In this document: in pieces, positions 36,886 to 44,964 of the stretch
Layout: every line of letters starts with the position of its first letter
Numbering within the stretch: the stretch's first letter is position 1
Assembly (NCBI GenBank): GCA_019695185.1
Contig: JAIBAN010000050.1
Span: forward strand, 1 to 58,053
DNA from: Blastocatellia bacterium
GTDB lineage: Bacteria > Acidobacteriota > Blastocatellia > Chloracidobacteriales > Chloracidobacteriaceae
Length of the DNA stretch: 58,053 nt
Direction: 5' to 3'
Program-made: the position numbers and the translations under genes
Notes under the pieces: model-generated
The model's input: the letters and a program-made list of their open reading frames with translations, nothing else
Databases searched by the model: none
Told to the model about the DNA's origin: nothing

Positions 36886-38643
36886 ATGAATCAAATACAA
36901 CGATGGCAGGAAAAATTATCCATTGGTTTAGGGATTGGCCCAGACCGAAAAACTGAGATTTATTTGGGACTTTTCCAGGCGGCGTCGCTCAAGGATGTGA
37001 ATTACTGGCTCCAAATTCTGTTTGCAGCCGGGATAGCAACGCTTGGGTTGGTCCTCAACAGCCCGGCGGTGATTATTGGAGCAATGCTCATTTCACCGCT
37101 GATGGGGCCGATTTTGTCGGCTGGTTTAGCCTTCGCCGCCGGGGATTTGGTGTTGGGAATCCGCACGTTTGTGGTGCTGCTCGTGAGTTGTCTGGTCGCC
37201 ATACTGCTTTCAACCACGTTGGTGTGGACGCTTCCCTTCAAAGAAATAACCACCGAGATCGCCGCACGAACCCAACCGACCACGCTTGATTTGATGGTTG
37301 CCCTGTTTTCCGGAGCCATTGGTTCGGTCGCCATCTGCCGTGAGGTGAAAGGGGTGGTGACTTCCATTCCTGGCGTTGCGATTGCCGTCGCTTTGATGCC
37401 ACCCTTATGTGTCGTGGGGTTTGGGATTGGGGTTGCCCTCAGTTTGAACGCTGGTGAAGGGCTGCGTATTGCTCGCGGCGGAGGGTTATTGTTTTTGACG
37501 AATCTGGTGGGCATTATTTTCACGGCCATGGTGGTGTTTCTGGTCTTACGGCTGAATGTCAAATCAGTAACCACACAGGTGGCCGCCTGGCATGAGGAAA
37601 GCACCGAAAGTCAGCTTGTCACGCGTGGGTTGGTGTTTTTTCGGATTCCCAAAGTATTATTTGGGAGCCGAAGCGCCCTGAGTCGCCTGGCCATGATTTT
37701 AGCGGTGTTGCTCCTCTTGCTGATTCCCCTTAGTCAATCGTTGCAACACCTAAGCCGGGAAATCACCCGGCAGAAGGAAGAAAATCTGATTCAACAAACG
37801 GCTATCCGACTTTGGAAACCGTATGAAACCTTGCCGGATGGCAAAGTACGGTCTTTTCTGGATTCGGTTACGATTTCCGCCCTTGAAAATCAGCTTTCCG
37901 TAACGATGCGGGTCTTTTCCAGCCAACCTTATACGAATGCCGAAACCACTCAGTATCAACACGAACTGGCAGGTAAATTGGGTCGCCCGTCCCAGTCGGT
38001 TAACTTCCAACTGGTTGAAATCCCTACTTCAACCCTCCTCATTGCCAGGAAAACCAATGAGGAAAAATCGGAGCCTGCCGTGCCCCCTCCCTCCGTGATG
38101 CACTTGCAATCAACTTTTTGGCAAAGGGTTGACCGGGCCTTGGAGGGAGTGCGCTGGCCAGCCTTTGCCAAAATTCTGGGATTTCGCGTGATCTTGAACG
38201 AACCTACCCGGATGCAGGTGATGGTGCGGTACTTGGGGGAGCGTGAATTTGGAATCGACGCCCAGGACTTGATTACCCGGGACATTCAATCAAGATTGGA
38301 AATGCAACCGGTAACTGTCTCTTATGAATGGATTCCATCCACACTGAAACCAATTGAATTCAAACGCAACACTTCGGTCCTGGCTCGTGAAGATGAGGAA
38401 GCGTTGCGTCGGGTGGTTGAAATTTTGCAACAAAACCCCAACTTGCAGCTTGTCATTTTGGCGAATGCGGAACCAACCGAAATCGAGTCCATGGCCCAGT
38501 CGAGAGCGCAGGCCGCCGCTACCTATATCACGCAACAATGCGACATACTCAAGGACAAAATCAGTATTACAGTGGCCAGCGAACCGCTGAGAACCTTACG
38601 GCTTTCGTTTCGTCCTACCGAAAAAAACGAACCGCTTCGGTAA
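36886..38643 (+). CDS. DUF389 membrane protein with OmpA-like C-terminal domain
   Basis: A 585-residue protein. Residues about 30-220 form the DUF389 membrane domain with ASLKDVNYWLQILFAAGIATLG-type entry, SPAVIIGAMLISPLMGPI and the SIPGVAIAVALMPPLCVVGFG motif. One more membrane helix (about 265-285) is followed by an extended soluble region and a C-terminal segment (about 500-575) resembling an OmpA/MotB peptidoglycan-binding domain (EEALRRVVEILQ, then AQSRAQAAATYI). This join would place the membrane unit next to the cell wall. The function of DUF389 is unknown. GGGGGA precedes the ATG at 36886. Confidence 0.75.
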   Translation: MNQIQRWQEKLSIGLGIGPDRKTEIYLGLFQAASLKDVNYWLQILFAAGIATLGLVLNSPAVIIGAMLISPLMGPILSAGLAFAAGDLVLGIRTFVVLLVSCLVAILLSTTLVWTLPFKEITTEIAARTQPTTLDLMVALFSGAIGSVAICREVKGVVTSIPGVAIAVALMPPLCVVGFGIGVALSLNAGEGLRIARGGGLLFLTNLVGIIFTAMVVFLVLRLNVKSVTTQVAAWHEESTESQLVTRGLVFFRIPKVLFGSRSALSRLAMILAVLLLLLIPLSQSLQHLSREITRQKEENLIQQTAIRLWKPYETLPDGKVRSFLDSVTISALENQLSVTMRVFSSQPYTNAETTQYQHELAGKLGRPSQSVNFQLVEIPTSTLLIARKTNEEKSEPAVPPPSVMHLQSTFWQRVDRALEGVRWPAFAKILGFRVILNEPTRMQVMVRYLGEREFGIDAQDLITRDIQSRLEMQPVTVSYEWIPSTLKPIEFKRNTSVLAREDEEALRRVVEILQQNPNLQLVILANAEPTEIESMAQSRAQAAATYITQQCDILKDKISITVASEPLRTLRLSFRPTEKNEPLR

Positions 38644-38832
38644 TTACCAGCCAAGTGGGGTTTTGATTGAACGAATGAATGGACGAGTGCGAAGGGTTGC
38701 TGGGCCGATTCGATTCGCGCAACCCGATAACGAGTGATGTCAAGCGCCTACAGCCCCGAAACTGGTTGGGCACATTTTAACCAATCCTGTTTTTTTCAAA
38801 ATGAATGTGTTCTTCGATTCGGTTGCTCACCA

Positions 38833-38848
38833 ATGGTACTATGGTACT
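38833..38848. repeat. Tandem octamer ATGGTACT before the TetR gene
   Basis: ATGGTACT is repeated head to tail at 38833-38840 and 38841-38848, flanked by ATTCGG and CCGAAT in inverted arrangement. It lies 10 bp before the TetR start codon used here and may be an operator for autoregulation. Confidence 0.3.
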
Positions 38849-38857
38849 CCGAATTGA

Positions 38858-39580
38858 ATGGCGATTCCCAAAATTTGTGATTGGAAGACTATGGCTCGAA
38901 GAATTCTTCAGGCAGCACCATCTGCCCAAACCGAACTTTCTTATAATCGTCAGGGATGGATAAAACAAAAACCCACCACCCCGCTGGGCCAACGAATCGT
39001 GGCGGCCATGATTGACGAATTTGCCACCAAAGGAGTTTTGGGTGCCCGAATTTCCGACATTACCCGTTTGGCAGGAACGACCGACCCAACTTTTTACCGG
39101 TATTTTCAGGGTATCAAACACGCTGCACTCTATATCATGAGCGAGCACTATTGGTCGCCACTGAATCTCAGACTCAATCATTACTTTCATGTGACCGAGG
39201 ACCCGGTGCGGTTATTCCAGGCCACGATTGATTCTTTGATTCAATCAACCGCCGACAATCCCGAAACCCCAATGATTTCCGAGGCGAATGTGTTTCGGAT
39301 TGTGGTGGCACAATCCCGCAATCCGGTCTTGCTTCCCGAATCCATGCTGGATGAGGAGTACCTTGGGTTTCTGGCAAAATTGGAAAAGATCATTGCTTCG
39401 GGTCAACAACAAGGTCTTTTTACCACGGCTTTTCGCCCGGCTTTACTGGCAACGCAACTCCTGAATGTCCTGCATGGAATGCTGGTCCAGAACACCATAC
39501 CGAATCAATTTTTTCAGGTTCACGAGTCCGAAATACGCAGTCTGGCCGAATATATAGTCGGATTTAAGGAATCGAAATGA
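38858..39580 (+). CDS. TetR/AcrR-family transcription regulator
   Basis: A 240-residue repressor-type protein. The DNA-binding helix-turn-helix is at about 45-90 (QRIVAAMIDEFATKGVLGAR, then ISDITRLAGTTDPTFYRYF), typical of TetR. The rest is an all-helical ligand domain with no clear ligand. ATG 38891 is an alternative start with GGAAG close by, which would remove 11 residues before the domain. Its target is unclear: the antiporter and DUF389 genes lie upstream on the same strand, and the serine recombinase follows downstream. Confidence 0.83.
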   Translation: MAIPKICDWKTMARRILQAAPSAQTELSYNRQGWIKQKPTTPLGQRIVAAMIDEFATKGVLGARISDITRLAGTTDPTFYRYFQGIKHAALYIMSEHYWSPLNLRLNHYFHVTEDPVRLFQATIDSLIQSTADNPETPMISEANVFRIVVAQSRNPVLLPESMLDEEYLGFLAKLEKIIASGQQQGLFTTAFRPALLATQLLNVLHGMLVQNTIPNQFFQVHESEIRSLAEYIVGFKESK

Positions 39581-39702
39581 ACTCACTGCCGGGCAGCCGT
39601 CAGATGCCTGGCACAGTCTATAATTCGAAGAAAGGCTTGGCCCTTTCCACCCTCCACTTTTACCACGCCGGAAAAAAACAAAATTTATTGCCTTCTCTGA
39701 TT

Positions 39703-39837
39703 GTTCCACAAACGGACGTTTGTGGCACAGGCAGGTTGTGTGTCCAAAAAAGACCCTCAACGAGCGAAAAAACTGTTCCAAAAAGCGTCCCGGAATCATA
39801 TTCTCAAAACCATCCTTTTACCTTGAGTTTTTGGACA
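39703..39837. promoter_or_regulatory. Candidate recombination site of the serine recombinase
   Basis: GTTCCACAAACG (39703-39714), the dinucleotide GA, then CGTTTGTGGCAC (39717-39728): 11 of 12 bases of the two arms are complementary. Total length 26 bp with a 2-bp non-symmetric centre is the layout of crossover sites of the Hin/resolvase group. Further inverted motifs follow: TGTCCAAAAA (39741-39750) and TTTTTGGACA (39828-39837), with TTCCAAAAA in between. They could be accessory binding sites. The recombinase gene begins 10 bp downstream. Confidence 0.5.
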
Positions 39838-39847
39838 GGAGGTGCTG

Positions 39848-40414
39848 ATGCGGGTGGGATATGCCCGGGTTTCGACCCCGGACCAGAACCTGGACCTCCA
39901 AAGAGACGCACTCCGCCAGGCTGGCTGTGACAAAGTCTTTCAATATCTGGCCAGCGGTGCCCAGGCTGACCGGCCTGGGTTAAACCAAGCCATGGAATTT
40001 GTCCGACCAGGGGATGTGTTGGTCGTTTGGAAACTGGACCGGCTGGGACGTTCGCTCAAACATTTGATTGAGGTCATCAATCGGTTGCAGGCAGGAGAAG
40101 TTGGTTTTCACAGCCTCCAGGAGGCCATTGATACCACAACGACGGGCGGACGCCTGGTCTTTCACCTGTTCGGCGCGCTGGCCGAATTTGAACGGGAACT
40201 GATTCGGGAACGGACCCAAGCCGGCTTGAAGGCGGCGCGGGCCCGTGGTCGCAAGGGTGGCCGCCCGCCGACCATGACTCCCAAGAAAAAGGCCATGGCC
40301 GAACGTCTGCTGGCTGACCCTGAAACCAGTGTCAGCGAAGTCTGCCGCACCCTCAACATTTCCCGCTCCACCCTCTATCGGCACCGGGCGAAAGTCCCGG
40401 ACCAGCCATCCTGA
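39848..40414 (+). CDS. Serine recombinase (resolvase/invertase family)
   Basis: A 188-residue site-specific recombinase. The catalytic Ser is S9 in GYARVSTPDQN; the other active-site arginine motifs (KLDRLGRS and EFERELIRERTQAGL) are present, and a resolvase-type helix-turn-helix (SVSEVCRTLNISRSTLYRHR) lies near the C-terminus. It cuts and rejoins DNA through a phosphoserine link at short inverted sites; one such candidate lies upstream. The ATG at 39848 has AGGAGG at 6 nt. It is followed by a DGQHR protein and Vsr, then the conjugation genes, so it may have served a mobile element. Confidence 0.9.
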   Translation: MRVGYARVSTPDQNLDLQRDALRQAGCDKVFQYLASGAQADRPGLNQAMEFVRPGDVLVVWKLDRLGRSLKHLIEVINRLQAGEVGFHSLQEAIDTTTTGGRLVFHLFGALAEFERELIRERTQAGLKAARARGRKGGRPPTMTPKKKAMAERLLADPETSVSEVCRTLNISRSTLYRHRAKVPDQPS

Positions 40415-40438
40415 AACTTTTTCCAGGGGAAAAACGGA

Positions 40439-41251
40439 ATGAAAACCAAACTCGTGCTCGTCACCCCGCAACAGGCGGCTGCCTGGCTGGAGGCCAATCA
40501 CAACAACCGCCCGCTCAATAAACCTTATGTTGAGGAATTGGCCCGGTATCTTGTCCAGGGGACTTTCCAAACCACACATCAGGGAATCGCCTTTGATCAA
40601 CAGAACCGATTGCGGGATGGGCAACACCGGTTGACTGCCATTGTGCAAACCGGCATCGCAGCTCAGTTGCTGGTGGCAACCGGTCTTTCCGAAGCAGAGC
40701 TGCAAGCCATTGATGACGGGCGCAAACGTACGACGCAACAGGTTCTGGTCATGCTAGGGAACCCCGCCACGTCTTATTCCGCAACTGCCATTGCCCGGGA
40801 AATGCTGGTGGGCGGTCACCATCTGCGGGGAAGCAAACCACGACTCAAACCGGGCCGACAGGAACTCGTGCAATTCTACCTTCGGCATCAGGAGGCCGTT
40901 CTGTTTGCCGACCAACACTTCCGCAACCCGCAAAGCGGTCTTGCCCTGGGCTATGTCGGGGCGGTCATTGCACGAGCTTTTTACGCGGCGGACAAATCCC
41001 AACTGGAGCATTTTGCCAAGGTCCTGGACAGCGGTTTTACCAAGGATGGGGATGAATCCATTATCCGGCTCCGTAACTATATTCTCCATGCCCGACGGGA
41101 ACAGAAACGTGGTTTCAAACTGCGGGATGACATCTACTCCAAAACCCAGCGGACCTTGAAAGACTGGCTGGAGGGAACCCCGGCCAAAAACCTGCTGGGT
41201 ACCAAGGAAGAATTGTTCCCACTTCCTGAAGAGCAACTCGGTAAACCGTAG
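40439..41251 (+). CDS. DGQHR-domain protein (ParB/DndB-like fold)
   Basis: A 270-residue protein. Residues about 20-75 carry NNRPLNKPYVEELARYLVQG and the hallmark RDGQHRLTAIVQTG, as in DGQHR-domain proteins such as DndB and related phage or plasmid proteins of the ParB-like fold. The C-terminal half is helical and of unknown role. DndB-type proteins regulate DNA phosphorothioation genes, but no dnd genes are visible here, so that function is not implied. It begins 24 bp after the recombinase on the same strand and is probably co-transcribed. It is a typical accessory gene of mobile elements. Confidence 0.7.
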   Translation: MKTKLVLVTPQQAAAWLEANHNNRPLNKPYVEELARYLVQGTFQTTHQGIAFDQQNRLRDGQHRLTAIVQTGIAAQLLVATGLSEAELQAIDDGRKRTTQQVLVMLGNPATSYSATAIAREMLVGGHHLRGSKPRLKPGRQELVQFYLRHQEAVLFADQHFRNPQSGLALGYVGAVIARAFYAADKSQLEHFAKVLDSGFTKDGDESIIRLRNYILHARREQKRGFKLRDDIYSKTQRTLKDWLEGTPAKNLLGTKEELFPLPEEQLGKP

Positions 41252-41365
41252 AAAGGACGGTAGAGCTTTGGAAAGGCTGCTCTAAAATCAAAATATCTTC
41301 ATTAATTTCAATATTTTACGGGCAGATCGGCTAAAAATGTTCCATTACTAAACGAACCCCATGTT

Positions 41366-41830
41366 GTGCCTGACCGAATAACACCTTCCCAACGTAGCCA
41401 GGCAATGTCGAAAGTGCGAGGTAAGGACACGGGCATAGAAAAGACCGTACGTTCCACTCTCCATCGTATGGGGTTCCGGTTTCGGAAAAACGTTTCTTCG
41501 CTTCCAGGCCACCCAGACATTGTTTTGCCCAAATATCAAGCTGTTGTTTTTGTACATGGATGCTTTTGGCATCAACATCCCGGATGTCCAAAATCGCGGA
41601 GACCAGCCTCAAATGTAGACTTTTGGAATTCAAAATTAACAGCAAATCAAGTTCGTGACCGGCGAAATATTGACGATTTGGAAAAAACCGGTTGGCGGGT
41701 TTTCATTATTTGGGAGTGCGAAATTCGTTCCCACAACCCCCTGATGAAAATTGTTGAAGGTATAGTTAATGGGCAGGAAAATAACCTCAAAAAGCAGACA
41801 CTGACCCGGGATGGTTTTGTAATCCTATGA
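41366..41830 (+). CDS. vsr: Very short patch repair endonuclease (Vsr), unaccompanied
   Basis: A 154-residue endonuclease that nicks DNA at T:G mismatches left by deamination of 5-methylcytosine. Matches to the family run from the N-terminus (RSQAMSKVRGKDTGIEK) through the catalytic LPGHPDIVLP and the zinc-site and core motif VFVHGCFWHQHPGC to NxxRDRRN and WRVFIIWECE. The GTG at 41366 gives a complete N-terminus by comparison with known Vsr proteins. Vsr genes usually adjoin a Dcm-type cytosine methyltransferase; none is found in the window. It is the last plus-strand gene before the minus-strand conjugation operon. Confidence 0.9.
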   Translation: MPDRITPSQRSQAMSKVRGKDTGIEKTVRSTLHRMGFRFRKNVSSLPGHPDIVLPKYQAVVFVHGCFWHQHPGCPKSRRPASNVDFWNSKLTANQVRDRRNIDDLEKTGWRVFIIWECEIRSHNPLMKIVEGIVNGQENNLKKQTLTRDGFVIL

Positions 41831-41886
41831 TTTTACTCAACCTTTTGACGGAAAAAAGGCTCAAGAAAGGATCCGTTTTATTGTGG

Positions 41887-44271
41887 TTACGGTTGAATTC
41901 TAATTGAGAACGGTGTGAGGTTGGTCCTCCAAGCCAGTTCAATCTGTTTTTGCCGTAATCCTTCAACAGCAACTCCGAATCGGATTACATCGCCAACCTC
42001 AAGATGGTTCTGTTGAACTAATAACACCTCGACTGGCCTTGTCAGGTCGGCGGCAAAGCCAGGAATCCGGTCATTGGTGGCCGTATAGGAAGCCGCCAGA
42101 TTCTGCACCTGCGCGTCGGTGCAGACCATTTCAAACAAATACAGGGTATAGCCTTCCCAGGCGGTGGTAGACAACACCTTGAGGACCACATTGCCTTCCC
42201 TGATTTTCAGCAGTGGGGCCGCAACGGTGGCATTCAACGTTTGTTTGAGTTGCGCCCGGAGGCGGTCCTGCTTTTGCTTTTCGGCCCGGTCAATCACGGA
42301 AGTGGAACTGGTTGCGGGTTTCACCACCGGCTGGGGTTTTGAAATGGAATAGGTTTTGGGAGGTTCGGTTTTTTCCACTGGGGTTGGCGGGGCGGGAACG
42401 GAAGCGGGAACCACCAGTGACACACCGGCAGCGGTCACGGCAGGAGGTAGCCCGGCGACTGTAACTGCAACAGGGGTGGACTTGGCCAGGGGCAGTTCCG
42501 GTTGAGGCGGCAGCGGAACCGGGTCACCGCCCGACAGGATGTCTTCCCGCCGAAAAGCGATTCCGGGAATCGGAATCCGCGAGGCAACCAACACAGCCGT
42601 TGAGGATGCAGCCCCAGGCTGAAGTTTTCGGGGAAGGACCGGCTCCGGCTGGGGTTGGACCAGTGCCGGTGCCGTCGTCGCCGGAACCGGTGGCGGAGCT
42701 GTAGTGACTGCCACCGTTTCCAGTGGTCGGACAATCGTTTCATTTTTGCCGTTGAGGTCCAGGGTACAGGAAAGTGAGCCGCCCAATTCGGCAGCCCCAA
42801 AGAGGAACCCGGCAGCCACGGGCTGGATTTCAAGCGTTTCCGGCAGACCGCCGGTGGTCCGGCTGGGGGTGACGGGTTTGCCGCCCGCCGTCCAGCGGAG
42901 CGTTCCAATCCGGATGGGAGTGCCGCTCAGACGTCGTTCCAACCGGAGGGTGGCCAGCAGGACATCACCTTGACGTTCCGTGTAGAGGCGCAGCCGGACC
43001 TGTTTGGTGAGGGCCTCGGCAGCCCCGTTGTGGCGGTCGTAGGTGGTTTCAGCCAGGAGTGTGAGGCGTTTCCAGGCGTCCCCGGCTTCCGCCGGTGCTG
43101 CCATAACTGGCGGAGTTACCACCGGCTGCGCGGTTGGGGGTGGTTCCGGGACCGGTTCCCGGTTCACCACCGGCACCATCACGGTTGGCAGGTTTGCATG
43201 GCGGGACGGCGGCAACGCCACTTCATTCCGGCCCGGTTTTACCGGCAGGGATGGGGCAGCCGTAAGGATGGTCGCCGAGGCCAGGGGGAAGTCCAGTTTG
43301 ACTGCTTTCCGCCCGACCAGAAAACCGCATTGGACGAGGCTGGGAAGCTGGTGGTTGGCATACGGCAGCAGGACCGCTTCCGTTACCGCTTCGGCCAGGA
43401 GGGCCGGAGGCAGCGGCTGCAAGCGCACGGCCTCGGTGACCAACCGGCCATCCAGGGTCCAGTCCACCGGGGTCAAAGGTGTCAGTTTGGTGCCGGACGG
43501 TTTGACCGTCACCAGGGCCACCAGAAAGGAAGGATTGACCTCGACAAAGAGCCGGGCGGTGACCTCCCCCCGGCTGGACACGGCCAAGGAAGCCGGCAAC
43601 CCGGTTGCCAGCAGTTGGGCGGCGCGGTTTTCAGCCCGTGCCCGGTCGGCCGCCAGGAGCGTCTGGCTGGTCCGGGCTTCCGTCGCCTGCTCGCGTTTCT
43701 GGGCTTCCAATCGTTCCCGCTGGCGTTCCAGTTCCGGGTCACGGAAACGAATCTCATAGACATGCTGCGCTTCATCGGCGGCCGGGCGGACCAGACAGGT
43801 AAGGCGGCGACCAGAGTCCAAAATCACCGAGAGGGTGGTTTCCAGCGGAATTCCGTCCACCGTCAGGTGGGGTGAAGTCATTTTGACGGCCAGCAGGCTG
43901 CGGTCCCGTTCAAGGTCGGTGGGGTCGGTCGCTTTCCGCTTTCCGACCGGCACCACCTCGGCGGCGAAGTAGTCCGGATTGGTGACCGAGCAGGTGCGGG
44001 CCTTTTCCGGCAGTTCAATCATGCAGCCGAGCTGGGGCCGGGTGAAAATGACAAAAACCAGATTCGGGTCAAACAGCAGGTCGGCAATCGGCCCCTGGAC
44101 CACCAGCCGGGCCGGTGGCGCGGCAGGCAGGGGCGGGCCGGACGGCACCGGAGCCGGCACAGCGGTCTGCGGCGCAGCCGGACGGTGTGAGCGGCGCTTC
44201 GGTGGCTGCTGGCCCCAGGCTGTCAGCGGTAAGAGGAGCAGCCAGATTCCAATCCAGGCACAACGTCTCAT
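41887..44271 (-). CDS. Large secreted conjugation-cluster protein, possibly with a VirB9/TrbG-like N-domain
   Basis: A 794-residue exported protein (signal peptide about 1-20, then a Pro-rich segment). Residues about 60-175 have the beta-rich layout of VirB9/TrbG/TraK N-domains (LAVKMTSPHLTVDG, TTLSVILDSGRRLTCLVRP, HVYEIRF), followed by a charged helix, repeated Pro/Val/Ala-rich linkers and several beta-rich regions with no recognised domain. It takes the place of a missing virB9 in the operon, but is about three times the usual VirB9 length. Its ATG overlaps the stop of the upstream transglycosylase gene, so the two are translationally coupled. It is the last gene of the minus-strand operon. 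Confidence 0.5.
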   Translation of the reverse strand: MRRCAWIGIWLLLLPLTAWGQQPPKRRSHRPAAPQTAVPAPVPSGPPLPAAPPARLVVQGPIADLLFDPNLVFVIFTRPQLGCMIELPEKARTCSVTNPDYFAAEVVPVGKRKATDPTDLERDRSLLAVKMTSPHLTVDGIPLETTLSVILDSGRRLTCLVRPAADEAQHVYEIRFRDPELERQRERLEAQKREQATEARTSQTLLAADRARAENRAAQLLATGLPASLAVSSRGEVTARLFVEVNPSFLVALVTVKPSGTKLTPLTPVDWTLDGRLVTEAVRLQPLPPALLAEAVTEAVLLPYANHQLPSLVQCGFLVGRKAVKLDFPLASATILTAAPSLPVKPGRNEVALPPSRHANLPTVMVPVVNREPVPEPPPTAQPVVTPPVMAAPAEAGDAWKRLTLLAETTYDRHNGAAEALTKQVRLRLYTERQGDVLLATLRLERRLSGTPIRIGTLRWTAGGKPVTPSRTTGGLPETLEIQPVAAGFLFGAAELGGSLSCTLDLNGKNETIVRPLETVAVTTAPPPVPATTAPALVQPQPEPVLPRKLQPGAASSTAVLVASRIPIPGIAFRREDILSGGDPVPLPPQPELPLAKSTPVAVTVAGLPPAVTAAGVSLVVPASVPAPPTPVEKTEPPKTYSISKPQPVVKPATSSTSVIDRAEKQKQDRLRAQLKQTLNATVAAPLLKIREGNVVLKVLSTTAWEGYTLYLFEMVCTDAQVQNLAASYTATNDRIPGFAADLTRPVEVLLVQQNHLEVGDVIRFGVAVEGLRQKQIELAWRTNLTPFSIRIQP

Positions 44272-44954
44272 GGGGTTTCACTCTCGTCATCCGCTTGAAA
44301 AACAATACTTGATTTGGCCAGTGACATCTGAAGCTGCAGCACCTGTGGCGCTGGCCCCGACGGCACAGCCGAACCAGCGGGCTGCACGGACAGCGCCGTC
44401 AGCGGTTGCCCCAGGGAACCCGGTGGCACCCCGGTCATGGCAGGGAGCCGTCCCTGGCGGGCGGCTGCATACATCCGGGTAATGTTTTGGACGTACCCAA
44501 CCGTTTCCCGAATTTGGGGCACCTGATACCCGGCTCGCACCACCCGGTTTTCCCCGGCGTTGTAACCGGCCAGGGCCAGCGCCACGTCGCCGTTGAACAT
44601 GACGAGCAGGTCTTTGAGGTAGCGGCAGCCCGCCGGAATCGCTTTCTCCGGTTGCAGCCGTTCATCCAGCGGGGCGGTGCTCAAACCATAGCGGCGGGCG
44701 GTGGCGGGCATGAACTGCATGATGCCCCGCGCTCCCGCCGGGGAAAGAGCCAGCGGGTTGAAGCCGGATTCCTGCCGGATGAGGGCCGCCACGAGCAACG
44801 GGTCCAGCCCCTCGGCCAGCGCCGAACGGACCACGATGGCCTCCAGGTCGGCCTGCGACCAGCCGCGTGGGCCTTCACCCGCCAGGGTGACCGTTGAACC
44901 CGACCACATGACCAGACCGGCGAGGAACAGCCGGACAAACACCTGAAATGACAT
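44268..44954 (-). CDS. Lytic transglycosylase, VirB1-like
   Basis: A 228-residue periplasmic enzyme that opens the peptidoglycan for the conjugation channel. The signal peptide (about 1-25) is followed by the SLT domain: LVAALIRQESGFNP with the catalytic Glu, SPAGARGIMQFMPATARRYG and LALAGYNAGENRV, the classical soluble-lytic-transglycosylase motifs. GGGAGG precedes the ATG at 44954, 10 bp after the VirB10-like stop; the frame is open 30 codons further. Its place between VirB10 and the VirB9-like gene supports a VirB1 role. Confidence 0.87.
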   Translation of the reverse strand: MSFQVFVRLFLAGLVMWSGSTVTLAGEGPRGWSQADLEAIVVRSALAEGLDPLLVAALIRQESGFNPLALSPAGARGIMQFMPATARRYGLSTAPLDERLQPEKAIPAGCRYLKDLLVMFNGDVALALAGYNAGENRVVRAGYQVPQIRETVGYVQNITRMYAAARQGRLPAMTGVPPGSLGQPLTALSVQPAGSAVPSGPAPQVLQLQMSLAKSSIVFQADDESETP

Positions 44955-44964
44955 AGGGCCTCCC

